From an uncultured Candidatus Planktophila sp. (GTDB taxonomy: Bacteria; Actinomycetota; Actinomycetes; Nanopelagicales; Nanopelagicaceae), in assembly GCA_937927965.1 (NCBI GenBank), contig CALEZA010000051.1, forward strand, positions 1 to 6,954: a stretch of 6,954 bases of DNA. Direction: 5' to 3'. Positions 1 to 6,714 of the stretch are shown piece after piece; position 1 is the first letter of the stretch, and each line of letters opens with the position of its first letter. The translations under genes and the position numbers were made by a program. Below the pieces are notes generated by a model that saw only the letters and a list, made by a program, of their open reading frames with translations, did not search any database and was not told the DNA's origin.

Positions 1-554
1 ATGGCAAAGTCTCACTCGATGAGAATGCAGATTTCCGTCAACCAGATCACGCAGCTCTTGTAGACACAGCAACAGCAAATGCACTGGAAGAGGCTGCTAA
101 AGCTAAGGGCTTGAACTATGTGAAGCTCGATAATGGACAAGTTGGAATCATCGGAAACGGTGCTGGACTTGTGATGTCGACTCTCGATGTTGTTGCTTAC
201 GCAGGTGAGAAGTTTGGTGGCATGCGTCCTGCAAACTTCCTTGATATTGGAGGCGGAGCATCAGCCCAAGTGATGGCAGATGGCCTTTCCATCATTCTTG
301 GTGATCCAGATGTGAAGAGTGTATTTGTAAATGTGTTCGGCGGAATTACTGCATGCGATGCCGTTGCTAACGGAATTGTTCAAGCTCTCGAGCTTCTTGG
401 CCCTAAGGCGACAAAGCCAATCGTGGTGCGTCTTGATGGAAACAATGTCCTTGAGGGACGCGCAATTCTTAACGCTGCAAACCACCCACTCGTGGAGCAG
501 GCAGAGACTATGGATGGAGCAGCATCACGCGCTGCAGAATTGGCGGCTAAGTAA
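1..554 (+). CDS. sucC: Succinyl-CoA synthetase (ADP/GDP-forming) beta subunit, 3' part only
   Basis: The beta subunit pairs with SucD in the cytoplasm to interconvert succinyl-CoA and succinate with formation of a nucleoside triphosphate, a TCA-cycle step. The 5' end lies outside the window: the reading frame is already open at base 3 and bases 1-2 are the end of a split codon, probably Asp. The visible 183 residues begin [16 protein letters not shown], matching the end of the ATP-grasp part (E. coli DGK...NALFRQPD). They continue through the C-terminal CoA-ligase domain with [39 protein letters not shown] and [10 protein letters not shown], all hallmarks of SucC. About half of a normal subunit of roughly 390 residues is present. 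The ATG at 111 is internal (Met in LNYVKLDNG) and is not the start. The stop TAA shares one base with the sucD start (TAATG), so the two are probably translationally coupled, giving equal subunit amounts. Identification is secure. Confidence 0.96.
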   Translation, partial: GKVSLDENADFRQPDHAALVDTATANALEEAAKAKGLNYVKLDNGQVGIIGNGAGLVMSTLDVVAYAGEKFGGMRPANFLDIGGGASAQVMADGLSIILGDPDVKSVFVNVFGGITACDAVANGIVQALELLGPKATKPIVVRLDGNNVLEGRAILNAANHPLVEQAETMDGAASRAAELAAK

Positions 555-1435
555 TGTCTATCTTTATTAACTCTTCCAGCAAGGTCATCGTTCAGGGCAT
601 GACAGGTTCTGAAGGAACAAAGCACACACGCCGTATGTTGGCATCAGGCACACAAGTAGTTGGTGGCGTTACGCCAGGAAAGGGTGGCCAGGTTGTTGAT
701 ATCGATGGCACATCACTTCCAGTCTTCAACACTGTCGCTGAAGCAATTGCGGCAACAGGAGCAAATGTCTCTGTTGTCTTCGTTCCACCAAAGTTTGCAA
801 AGGCAGCTGTTATCGATGCAATTGATGCAGCAATGCCACTTGTTGTTGTGATCACTGAAGGAATTCCAGTGCACGATTCAGCATTCTTCTATGCGTACTC
901 ATTGAAGTCAGGTAAGACTCAGATTATTGGTCCCAACTGCCCAGGTCTTATTAGCCCTGAAGCTTCGAATGTGGGAATCATTCCTGCCGACATCACAAAG
1001 AAGGGTCCAATCGGACTTGTCTCTAAGTCAGGAACTCTCACATATCAGATGATGTATGAGCTCCGTGATATTGGATTCTCAACAGCAGTGGGTATTGGTG
1101 GAGATCCAGTTATTGGCACCACTCATATCGATTGCCTTCGTGCATTCCAGGATGATCCAGAGACAGAAGCTATTGTCATGATCGGTGAAATCGGCGGAGA
1201 TGCTGAAGAGCGTGCTGCTGCCTTTATCGCAGAGTATGTAAAGAAGCCTGTTGTGGGTTATGTTGCAGGATTCACAGCACCAGAAGGAAAGACGATGGGA
1301 CATGCAGGCGCAATCGTCTCTGGCTCATCTGGAACTGCTCAAGCAAAGAAGGATGCACTTGAAGCAGCTGGTGTGAAAGTTGGTCAAACTCCTAGCGAGA
1401 CAGCGCGTTTAATGCGCGAGATTCTCGGTCGCTAA
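554..1435 (+). CDS. sucD: Succinyl-CoA synthetase alpha subunit
   Basis: The alpha subunit carries the CoA-binding site and the histidine that is transiently phosphorylated during succinyl-CoA/succinate interconversion; it acts with SucC. The 293-residue product is close to the usual length (E. coli 289). The N-terminal Rossmann-like CoA-binding domain (about residues 4-100) has [12 protein letters not shown] and [10 protein letters not shown]. The middle has [10 protein letters not shown] (126-135) and [12 protein letters not shown] (154-165). The C-terminal ligase domain has [16 protein letters not shown] and GHAGAIVSG, where His250 is the expected phosphohistidine (E. coli His246). The start ATG at 554 overlaps the sucC stop by one base, and the N-terminus [15 protein letters not shown] aligns with E. 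coli MSILIDKNTKVICQG, so the start is well supported. There is no strong Shine-Dalgarno sequence; coupling to sucC explains this. The next gene begins six bases downstream. Confidence 0.97.
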   Translation: MSIFINSSSKVIVQGMTGSEGTKHTRRMLASGTQVVGGVTPGKGGQVVDIDGTSLPVFNTVAEAIAATGANVSVVFVPPKFAKAAVIDAIDAAMPLVVVITEGIPVHDSAFFYAYSLKSGKTQIIGPNCPGLISPEASNVGIIPADITKKGPIGLVSKSGTLTYQMMYELRDIGFSTAVGIGGDPVIGTTHIDCLRAFQDDPETEAIVMIGEIGGDAEERAAAFIAEYVKKPVVGYVAGFTAPEGKTMGHAGAIVSGSSGTAQAKKDALEAAGVKVGQTPSETARLMREILGR

Positions 1436-1441
1436 TTTCAT

Positions 1442-2515
1442 ATGCAACGCGTCCTGTCGGTCTCGTTGTCACATGCAATTCGTGGAGCAGCCTTTGTGCT
1501 GCTCCCGTTTGCTTTTGTGGCACTGATTGCATGGGCGACGGCAGGTAGCGCCACTGGAACCACGACAGATCCGATTAGGGCTGCTCTGTGGATTTGGCTT
1601 GGCTCTCACCACATCCCTTTTTCACTGGCACTTCCTCCTTCAGGTCTAGAGGGATATTTCTCCTACCTGCCATGGGGGGCTATCGCACTTCCATTCCTTG
1701 CAGTTCGCAGTACATTCAATCGAGCCCTGGATCGATTGAAGGGCGATTTCCACGATATCAATGGAGTGCGCTCTGCATATTCACTTTTCTACACAGTGAT
1801 TGTGACTGCACTCGCATACCTGGCGGCTTCACCTGCTGTGACACCTAAGTGGTATTTAGCGCCAATATTTGCCCTCTTCATTTCATTCTCAGCGACCCTT
1901 ACATGCGGTCAAAGACTTCCAGCCTCACGAGCAGTGGTGATGGCTTCTCGATTATTGGCAATTCTCGTTGGTGTTTCAATGGTCGTGGTTTCTATATTGA
2001 TATTTGTAAATTTCTCACAAATCAAGTTACTGACAACTGCACTACAGCCAGGAATCTTCGGGGGAGTTCTGCTGCTCTTCCTTAATATCCTCTACCTGCC
2101 TAATGCTGCTATCGCAGCTGCTTCTTATGCAGCAGGTTCAGGATTTGCAGCAGGAGCGGGCACTCTTATTTCACCGTGGTGGCATCACATGGATCAGCTT
2201 CCTGTTTTCCCACTTCTTGGAATAATTCCACTGCACCGCCACCCGCTAGCTATTGCGGCAGCACTTCTATTTGTGGGTCTAGGTGCCCTCCTTGCCTACT
2301 GGACTATGAGCAATGGAATTGAATTCTTGGCACAGACATTAATTTTCTTTATTGCTGGCCTCATTCTTCTTGCCTATCTTTCAAGCGGATCATTAATGAC
2401 CGATGAGATGGGTGCATTTGGAGTTTCAATCTGGAAATTTGGTTTGACTGCAACCTTCGAAGTTCTGATTGGTGTTGTCGTAACCTCATTTGTTGCATCA
2501 CGGTCGCGTCAATGA
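1442..2515 (+). CDS. DUF6350/PerM-like multi-pass membrane protein
   Basis: This is a 357-residue, strongly hydrophobic protein with about 9-10 predicted membrane segments by eye (roughly residues 12-34, 72-90, 113-131, 136-152, 168-190, 203-219, 221-241, 268-287, 296-314 and 333-352). The loops are short apart from a polar one around 90-110. The stretch LYLPNAAIAAASYAAGSG followed by FAAGAGTLISP (about 217-245) resembles the conserved segment of the actinobacterial DUF6350 family. That family includes M. tuberculosis PerM (Rv0955), which also sits between the sucCD region and purN-purH. PerM has been linked to cell division and persistence; the same role here is inference from similarity and position. 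At 357 residues it is shorter than my recollection of mycobacterial PerM (about 455), possibly through trimmed tails. The ATG is six bases after the sucD stop with no clear ribosome site, suggesting coupled reinitiation. Its stop overlaps the purN start by four bases (ATGA). Confidence 0.8.
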   Translation: MQRVLSVSLSHAIRGAAFVLLPFAFVALIAWATAGSATGTTTDPIRAALWIWLGSHHIPFSLALPPSGLEGYFSYLPWGAIALPFLAVRSTFNRALDRLKGDFHDINGVRSAYSLFYTVIVTALAYLAASPAVTPKWYLAPIFALFISFSATLTCGQRLPASRAVVMASRLLAILVGVSMVVVSILIFVNFSQIKLLTTALQPGIFGGVLLLFLNILYLPNAAIAAASYAAGSGFAAGAGTLISPWWHHMDQLPVFPLLGIIPLHRHPLAIAAALLFVGLGALLAYWTMSNGIEFLAQTLIFFIAGLILLAYLSSGSLMTDEMGAFGVSIWKFGLTATFEVLIGVVVTSFVASRSRQ

Positions 2516-3075
2516 AGCGAATTGTCATTCTCGCTTCAGGCTCAGGCACACTTGCACAAGCCATTATGGATTCGAGTTTTGACGATGCAGAGATTGTGGC
2601 TGTTGTCTGCGATAAGCCTGGTGCTCAAGTTCTAGATCGAGCGCATTCAGCTCACATTGAGAGCTACCTCATTCCAATGACTGAAGACCGAAATCTGTGG
2701 AATCTCGAATTAGAAAAACTCATTGCAGCTCTGCGCCCTGACTTAGTCGTCAGTGCTGGGTTTATGAGAATTTTGCCCGAGGCAATCACTTCACGATTTA
2801 AGATTATTAATAGCCATCCAGCGCTGCTTCCTTTATTTCCAGGAGCTCATGCAGTCAGAGACGCCCTTGCCGCTGGCGCTACGGAGACAGGCACAACCAT
2901 CCACTGGGTTGATGCGGGCGTTGATACGGGAGAGGTAATCGCTCAAGAGAGAGTAGAAATTCTCGCGGGTGATACCGAAGAGTCACTCCACGAGCGCATT
3001 AAGATTGTCGAACGCGGTCTCATTGTTGCGACCATTCGTCGATTACTACCCACACTGGAGTCCCCGAATGTCTGA
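2512..3075 (+). CDS. purN: Phosphoribosylglycinamide formyltransferase (GAR transformylase 1)
   Basis: PurN moves a formyl group from 10-formyl-tetrahydrofolate to glycinamide ribonucleotide, the third step of purine synthesis, in the cytoplasm. The 187-residue protein has the usual short length. The N-terminal Rossmann-like half starts [16 protein letters not shown], the phosphate-binding loop in its actinobacterial form. The catalytic triad expected from E. coli (Asn106, His108, Asp144) appears as Asn100 and His102 in [10 protein letters not shown], and Asp138 in [13 protein letters not shown]. The folate-binding loop reads [15 protein letters not shown]. The start ATG overlaps the stop of the membrane-protein gene by four bases, the classic ATGA coupling arrangement. 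The N-terminal Met-Lys-Arg-Ile leads directly into the first beta strand, so no longer start is needed. The 3' end overlaps purH by eight bases. With purH and folD next to it, this forms a purine and one-carbon block. Confidence 0.97.
   Translation: MKRIVILASGSGTLAQAIMDSSFDDAEIVAVVCDKPGAQVLDRAHSAHIESYLIPMTEDRNLWNLELEKLIAALRPDLVVSAGFMRILPEAITSRFKIINSHPALLPLFPGAHAVRDALAAGATETGTTIHWVDAGVDTGEVIAQERVEILAGDTEESLHERIKIVERGLIVATIRRLLPTLESPNV
3057..3060 (+). promoter_or_regulatory. Ribosome binding site fixing the purH start at 3068
   Basis: GGAG lies seven bases before the ATG at 3068, inside the end of purN. It supports 3068 as the purH start over the in-frame ATG at 2969, which would add 33 residues read from inside purN and unlike any PurH N-terminus I know. 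Confidence 0.7.
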
Positions 3076-4609
3076 ACGCAAGCCCATCCGCCGAGCTCTT
3101 GTGAGCGTCTATGACAAAAATCGACTCCTTGAATTAGGTCGTGCGCTTTCCGATGCTGGCGTGGAGATCCTCTCAACGGGCTCCACAGCAAAGACGCTAG
3201 CTGAAGCAGGGATTGTAGTTACTGAAGTCAGCGAATACACAGGCTTTCCAGAAATCATGGGTGGTCGTGTGAAGACTCTTCATCCACGCGTGCACTCAGG
3301 GATTCTTGCAGATCAGAATAATCCAGAGCACCTGTCTGCAATTAAAGATCTAGATATCGAGCCTTTTGATTTGGTGGTAATTAACCTCTACCCATTCTTA
3401 AAAACAATCATGTCTGGTGCATCCTTCGAGGACAGTATTGAGCAGATCGATATCGGTGGTCCTTCAATGCTTCGAGGAGCGGCAAAGAATCACGGTTCTG
3501 TTGCGGTGCTCTGTCACGAACATCAATATGACGCTGCCATTGCTGCAATCAAGGCGGGTGGCTTCACAGCTCAAGAGCGGAAAGAACTTGCATTGGAAGT
3601 CTTTCGCACTACAGCTGAATACGATTTAACAATTGCAAGTTGGCTTGGCTCCACAATCTCAATGGATATTCCTGATTGGTTGGGACTTATCTGGAAGCGC
3701 CAAAATACATTGCGCTATGGAGAAAATCCCCATCAGAAGGCAGCTATCTATGCAGGTGGCCCTCCAGGAATTGTGAGTGCAGTCCAATCTCATGGCAAAG
3801 AGATGTCATTTAATAATTACACAGATGCAGATGCCGCATGGCGAGCAGCCTTGGATCACTCAGAGCCATGCGTTGCAATTATTAAGCACGCAAATCCTTG
3901 TGGCGTGGCGACTGGAAAAGTTATTGCTGATGCATATCAGAAGGCGCATTCGTGTGATCCAGTTTCTGCATTTGGCGGAGTAGTAGCTGCAAATCGCACG
4001 GTCACACTTGCGATGGCTCAATCGCTTTCAGAGATTTTTACTGAGGTTGTCATAGCTCCTGATTACGAACCAGCGGCACTTGAATTGCTCATGAAGAAAC
4101 CATCAATTCGAATTCTAACCAATCCCATCACCCGCATCTCGCCTCTTGAATTCCGCCCAGTATCTGGCGGAATACTTCTTCAAGAAACTGATCTCATCTC
4201 AGCTCATGGGGACAATGTTGAGAATTGGACACAAGTAACTGGTGCACCAGTCTCTGCAGAAACGCTCTCCGATCTTCAATTTGCTTGGAGAGCCGTGAGG
4301 GCGGTCAAGAGCAATGCGATATTGCTTGCCCATGATGGAGCGGCAGTGGGTATTGGTATGGGTCAGGTCAATCGGGTTGATTCAGCAAAGCTTGCAGTAG
4401 AGCGGGCTGGAGATCGAGTTGCTGGCAGTGTTGCAGCCTCAGATGCATTCTTCCCATTTGCAGATGGATTAGAAATCCTTGCAGCAGCGGGCGTGGTCGC
4501 GATTGTGCAGCCTGGCGGCTCTGTAAGAGATGAAGAAGTCATTGCCGCAGCTCAAAAGGCAGGGGTGGCAATGTTCTTTACGAGCACACGCCACTTCTCC
4601 CACGCTTAG
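3068..4609 (+). CDS. purH: Bifunctional AICAR transformylase/IMP cyclohydrolase
   Basis: PurH carries out the last two steps of IMP synthesis: formylation of AICAR with 10-formyl-tetrahydrofolate, then ring closure. From the ATG at 3068 it is 513 residues, close to known PurH (E. coli 529). The N-terminal MGS-like cyclohydrolase domain (about 1-145) has [38 protein letters not shown] and INLYPF. The transformylase domain (about 150-513) has [12 protein letters not shown] (215-226), [11 protein letters not shown] with the catalytic Lys273-His274 pair, [13 protein letters not shown] (413-417), [10 protein letters not shown] (430-439), [10 protein letters not shown] (458-467) and the C-terminal TSTRHFSH. 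All key blocks are intact. The start is chosen for its GGAG site and the typical actinobacterial N-terminus [15 protein letters not shown]; an in-frame ATG at 2969 is rejected. It overlaps purN by eight bases, and folD follows after 18 bases, so the folate-dependent purine steps sit beside the enzyme that supplies their cofactor. Confidence 0.97.
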   Translation: MSERKPIRRALVSVYDKNRLLELGRALSDAGVEILSTGSTAKTLAEAGIVVTEVSEYTGFPEIMGGRVKTLHPRVHSGILADQNNPEHLSAIKDLDIEPFDLVVINLYPFLKTIMSGASFEDSIEQIDIGGPSMLRGAAKNHGSVAVLCHEHQYDAAIAAIKAGGFTAQERKELALEVFRTTAEYDLTIASWLGSTISMDIPDWLGLIWKRQNTLRYGENPHQKAAIYAGGPPGIVSAVQSHGKEMSFNNYTDADAAWRAALDHSEPCVAIIKHANPCGVATGKVIADAYQKAHSCDPVSAFGGVVAANRTVTLAMAQSLSEIFTEVVIAPDYEPAALELLMKKPSIRILTNPITRISPLEFRPVSGGILLQETDLISAHGDNVENWTQVTGAPVSAETLSDLQFAWRAVRAVKSNAILLAHDGAAVGIGMGQVNRVDSAKLAVERAGDRVAGSVAASDAFFPFADGLEILAAAGVVAIVQPGGSVRDEEVIAAAQKAGVAMFFTSTRHFSHA

Positions 4610-4615
4610 GCGAGA

Positions 4616-4621
4616 TAGGCT
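4616..4621 (+). promoter_or_regulatory. Possible -10 box of a leaderless folD promoter
   Basis: TAGGCT matches the actinobacterial -10 pattern TANNNT and ends six bases before the folD ATG at 4628. That spacing would place the transcript start on the A of the ATG, as in leaderless mRNAs common in actinobacteria. The region 17-18 bases further upstream, inside the end of purH, has no good TTGACA-like -35 box. The AGG at 4617-4619 could instead be a weak ribosome site for readthrough from purH. The call is tentative. Confidence 0.35.
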
Positions 4622-4627
4622 TACATC

Positions 4628-5470
4628 ATGAGCGCACAGATTCTCGACGGCAAGGCACTTGCTGCATCAATTAAGAGCGATCTTGCTGCACGCACTCAAG
4701 CTCTCAAAGCTCGCGGAATCACACCAGGACTTGGCACAGTTCTTGTTGGTGATGATCCAGGATCACATTCATATGTTGGTGGAAAGCATCGTGATTGCCA
4801 AGAAGTTGGAATCAATTCGATTCGCGTGGATCTTCCGGCAGATGCAACTCAGGCAGATGTTCTTGCAGCGATTAAAGATTTGAATAATGCGAAAGAGTGC
4901 ACTGGCTATATTGTCCAGCTTCCACTTCCCAAGGGAATTGATACACAGGCCATTCTTGAGGCAATTGATCCCACTAAGGATGCAGATGGTTTGCATCCCA
5001 TGAACTTGGGAAGATTAGTCGCAGGTTACGACGCTCCTCTTCCTTGCACTCCTCGTGGAATTGTTGAACTTCTTAATCATTACAAGGTACCTCTCAGTGG
5101 TGCCGAAGTTGTTGTTATTGGAAGAGGCTTGACAGTGGGAAGACCTCTTGGGTTACTACTTACCCGCAAACAAGAGAATGCAACTGTGACATTGACCCAC
5201 ACAGGAACTAAAGATCTTGCGGCACATACTCGCCGCGCAGATATTGTGATTGCAGCAATTGGGCAGGCTCACTTCCTTAAAGCAGAGATGATCAAGCCAG
5301 GGGCTGCGATACTAGATGTTGGAATTTCACGAACAGATGCGGGTTTATTAGGTGATGTTGATCCTGGTGTGAGCGAAGTTGCTTCCTGGATTGCTCCCAT
5401 GCCAGGGGGAGTCGGACCAATGACTCGAGCAATGCTTGTGACCAATGTGGTGGATGCATGCGAGCGATAA
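4628..5470 (+). CDS. folD: Methylenetetrahydrofolate dehydrogenase/methenyltetrahydrofolate cyclohydrolase
   Basis: FolD oxidises 5,10-methylene-tetrahydrofolate with NADP+ and hydrolyses the product to 10-formyl-tetrahydrofolate, the cofactor used by PurN and PurH just upstream. The 280-residue length is typical (E. coli 288). The N-terminal catalytic domain has [14 protein letters not shown] with Tyr49 and the catalytic Lys53 (E. coli Lys54), then VQLPLPKG (96-103) and KDADGLHP with Asp120. The NADP-binding Rossmann domain carries [15 protein letters not shown] (161-175) in its actinobacterial GRG form, rather than the GRS more common elsewhere. It is followed by DIVIAAIG and ILDVGIS. The C-terminal [14 protein letters not shown] (257-270) is the family signature. 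The start ATG at 4628 is the first in frame after purH and gives the expected [13 protein letters not shown]-terminus. The ribosome site is weak, and a leaderless start is possible. The 3' end overlaps the next small gene by 13 bases. Confidence 0.97.
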   Translation: MSAQILDGKALAASIKSDLAARTQALKARGITPGLGTVLVGDDPGSHSYVGGKHRDCQEVGINSIRVDLPADATQADVLAAIKDLNNAKECTGYIVQLPLPKGIDTQAILEAIDPTKDADGLHPMNLGRLVAGYDAPLPCTPRGIVELLNHYKVPLSGAEVVVIGRGLTVGRPLGLLLTRKQENATVTLTHTGTKDLAAHTRRADIVIAAIGQAHFLKAEMIKPGAAILDVGISRTDAGLLGDVDPGVSEVASWIAPMPGGVGPMTRAMLVTNVVDACER

Positions 5471-5700
5471 CCCGCCTCAACCTGCGAGCTGCAGGAGCTG
5501 CAATCCTGATCGGAATCTTTGTGGGAGCCCTCGGCTTTGTCCGCACAGGGTCTCTTCTTATTGCCGCGGGAACAGGCGTCATCGCCTTGGCTCGTTTGGG
5601 ACAGGTCGATGCCCGCCGCAGAATAATTGAGTGTTACTTCCCACTTGCCATTGCAGGGGTGCTCTTCACCTTGGCTGTGGCCCTTCCCAAAGGGTTGTAG
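5458..5700 (+). CDS. Small DUF3017-type membrane protein
   Basis: This 80-residue hydrophobic protein has about three membrane segments (roughly 10-28, 30-46 and 61-77). A basic N-terminus ([10 protein letters not shown]) and a charged loop QVDARRR (49-55) suggest cytoplasmic placement of those parts. The length, topology and position directly after folD match the actinobacterial DUF3017 family, which also neighbours folD in mycobacteria; this is recognition by context plus topology, not a search. The function is unknown. The start ATG at 5458 lies inside the end of folD, giving a 13-base overlap, and is preceded by a purine-rich GTGGTGGA stretch that could serve as a ribosome site, so coupling to folD is likely. 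It is a real gene rather than a shadow: it extends 230 bases past the folD stop in the only gene-sized open frame there, and its composition is membrane-like throughout. Confidence 0.8.
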   Translation: MRAITRLNLRAAGAAILIGIFVGALGFVRTGSLLIAAGTGVIALARLGQVDARRRIIECYFPLAIAGVLFTLAVALPKGL

Positions 5701-5703
5701 AGT

Positions 5704-5721
5704 TACCTTGACGTCAAGATA
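5704..5721 (+). promoter_or_regulatory. Inverted repeat upstream of mdh, candidate operator
   Basis: TACCTTGACGTCAAGATA is an 18-bp inverted repeat with one mismatched pair, centred between 5712 and 5713. Its inner 12 bases (CTTGACGTCAAG, 5707-5718) are perfectly symmetric. It sits in the 39-base gap before mdh and covers the TTGACG that could be a -35 box, a position suited to repression by a dimeric DNA-binding protein. The regulator is not identified. It is too short and lacks the loop and T-run of a terminator. Confidence 0.55.
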
Positions 5722-5734
5722 CCCACGATAGGAC
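5708..5734 (+). promoter_or_regulatory. Possible mdh promoter
   Basis: TTGACG (5708-5713) resembles a -35 box, and TAGGAC (5729-5734) is a weak -10 candidate 15 bases further on, five bases before the mdh ATG. The spacer is shorter than usual and the last -10 base is C rather than T, so this is tentative. The AGGA at 5730-5733 also works as a ribosome site six bases before the ATG at 5740, and both readings cannot be fully separated. Confidence 0.35.
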
Positions 5735-5739
5735 GCAAT

Positions 5740-6690
5740 ATGGCAAAGAAAGTCACCGTAGTCGGTGCAGGCTTCTATGGATCAACAACAGCTCTTCGTT
5801 TAGCTGAATACAACATTTTTGATGAGGTTGTCCTCACCGATATTGTTGAAGGAAAGCCAGAAGGACTTGCACTCGATATGAACCAATCTCGTTCTATCGA
5901 AAGCTTTGAGACAAAAATTACAGGTGCAACAACAACTGCTGATGGCGCAGGCTATGAGAAGACTGCAAATTCAGATGTTGTCGTTATCACCGCAGGTCTT
6001 CCGCGCAAGCCAGGAATGAGCCGCATGGATCTCATTGGCGTCAACGCTGGAATCGTCCGTGGCGTTGCAGAAAATATTGCTAAGCATTCACCTAATGCAG
6101 TCATTATCGTTGTTTCAAATCCACTTGATGAGATGACAGCTCTTGCACAAATCGCAACCAACTTTCCAAAGCATCGCGTCATGGGCCAGGCAGGAATGCT
6201 TGACACTGCACGCTTTACCAACTTCGTCGCTGAAAAGCTTGGAGTCCCTGTTGCATCAGTCAAGACACTGACTCTTGGTTCACACGGTGACACCATGGTT
6301 CCAGTCCCAAGTCGCTGCACAGTAGATGGCGTTGCACTTGCAGATAAGTTGTCACAAGCTGAGATTGATGAGCTTGTTGATCGCACCCGCAATGGTGGCG
6401 CAGAAGTTGTGGCACTCTTGAAGACAGGTTCTGCTTACTACGCACCATCTGCAGCAGCAGCTCGCATGGCCAAAGCTGTCATTGAAGATTCAGGAGCTGT
6501 GATGCCTGTGTGTGCATGGGTAGATGGCGAATATGGAATCTCAGGTGTCTATCTCGGCGTTGAAGCAGAGATTGGCAAAGAGGGAATCCGTAAGGTTGTC
6601 GAAAGCAAGCTCACAGATTCAGAGATTGCATCTCTCAAGGAGGCAGCAGAAGCTGTCCGCGCTAAGCAAGCCGATGTTCAGAGTCTTTAA
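5740..6690 (+). CDS. mdh: Malate dehydrogenase, lactate dehydrogenase-like type
   Basis: This enzyme interconverts malate and oxaloacetate with NAD, a TCA-cycle step, in the cytoplasm. The 316-residue length fits the LDH-like malate dehydrogenases (MdhC or type-3 group). The NAD site is VVGAGFYGSTTA with GxGxxG at 9-14, and Asp34 in VLTDIVEGKP ends the second strand and favours NAD over NADP. The substrate loop reads GLPRKPGMSRMDL (86-98), with Arg89 and Arg95 marking malate rather than lactate specificity. Also present are Asn127 in VSNPLD, Asp155 and Arg158 in LDTARF, and catalytic His182 in GSHGDTMVP. All active-site residues are present. The start ATG has AGGA six bases upstream and the N-terminus leads straight into the first strand. 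Streptomyces and mycobacteria carry a different malate dehydrogenase type with a GAAGQIGY loop; the type here is therefore notable. The icd gene follows after 24 bases. Confidence 0.96.
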   Translation: MAKKVTVVGAGFYGSTTALRLAEYNIFDEVVLTDIVEGKPEGLALDMNQSRSIESFETKITGATTTADGAGYEKTANSDVVVITAGLPRKPGMSRMDLIGVNAGIVRGVAENIAKHSPNAVIIVVSNPLDEMTALAQIATNFPKHRVMGQAGMLDTARFTNFVAEKLGVPVASVKTLTLGSHGDTMVPVPSRCTVDGVALADKLSQAEIDELVDRTRNGGAEVVALLKTGSAYYAPSAAAARMAKAVIEDSGAVMPVCAWVDGEYGISGVYLGVEAEIGKEGIRKVVESKLTDSEIASLKEAAEAVRAKQADVQSL

Positions 6691-6702
6691 GCGAAACTAA
6701 TC

Positions 6703-6707
6703 AGGAG
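6703..6707 (+). promoter_or_regulatory. Strong ribosome binding site for icd
   Basis: AGGAG followed by A, seven bases before the ATG at 6715, is the best Shine-Dalgarno match in the window. It fixes the icd start and contrasts with the weak or absent sites of the coupled genes upstream. Confidence 0.8.
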
Positions 6708-6714
6708 AACGAAA

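Noticed and set aside
1..63. ATG at base 1 opening a short frame
   Set aside because: It closes at TAG 61-63. The same bases read two positions later are clearly SucC ([12 protein letters not shown]), so the ATG is just the end of an Asp codon plus a Gly codon.
2361..2564. Minus-strand frame across the membrane protein/purN junction
   Set aside because: It overlaps two genes on the other strand, with no ribosome site or recognisable motif.
5292..5582. 96-codon minus-strand frame across the folD/DUF3017 junction
   Set aside because: It is opposite two supported genes, and the arginine- and proline-rich reading is a shadow of GC-rich codons.
5707..5718. Palindrome before mdh read as a transcription terminator
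   Set aside because: The perfect 12-bp palindrome has no loop and is not followed by a T-run, so operator is the better reading.
5952..6392. 146-codon open frame on the minus strand inside mdh
   Set aside because: It lies wholly opposite a well-conserved mdh, has a serine/threonine/arginine-rich composition typical of antisense shadows, and resembles no family I know.
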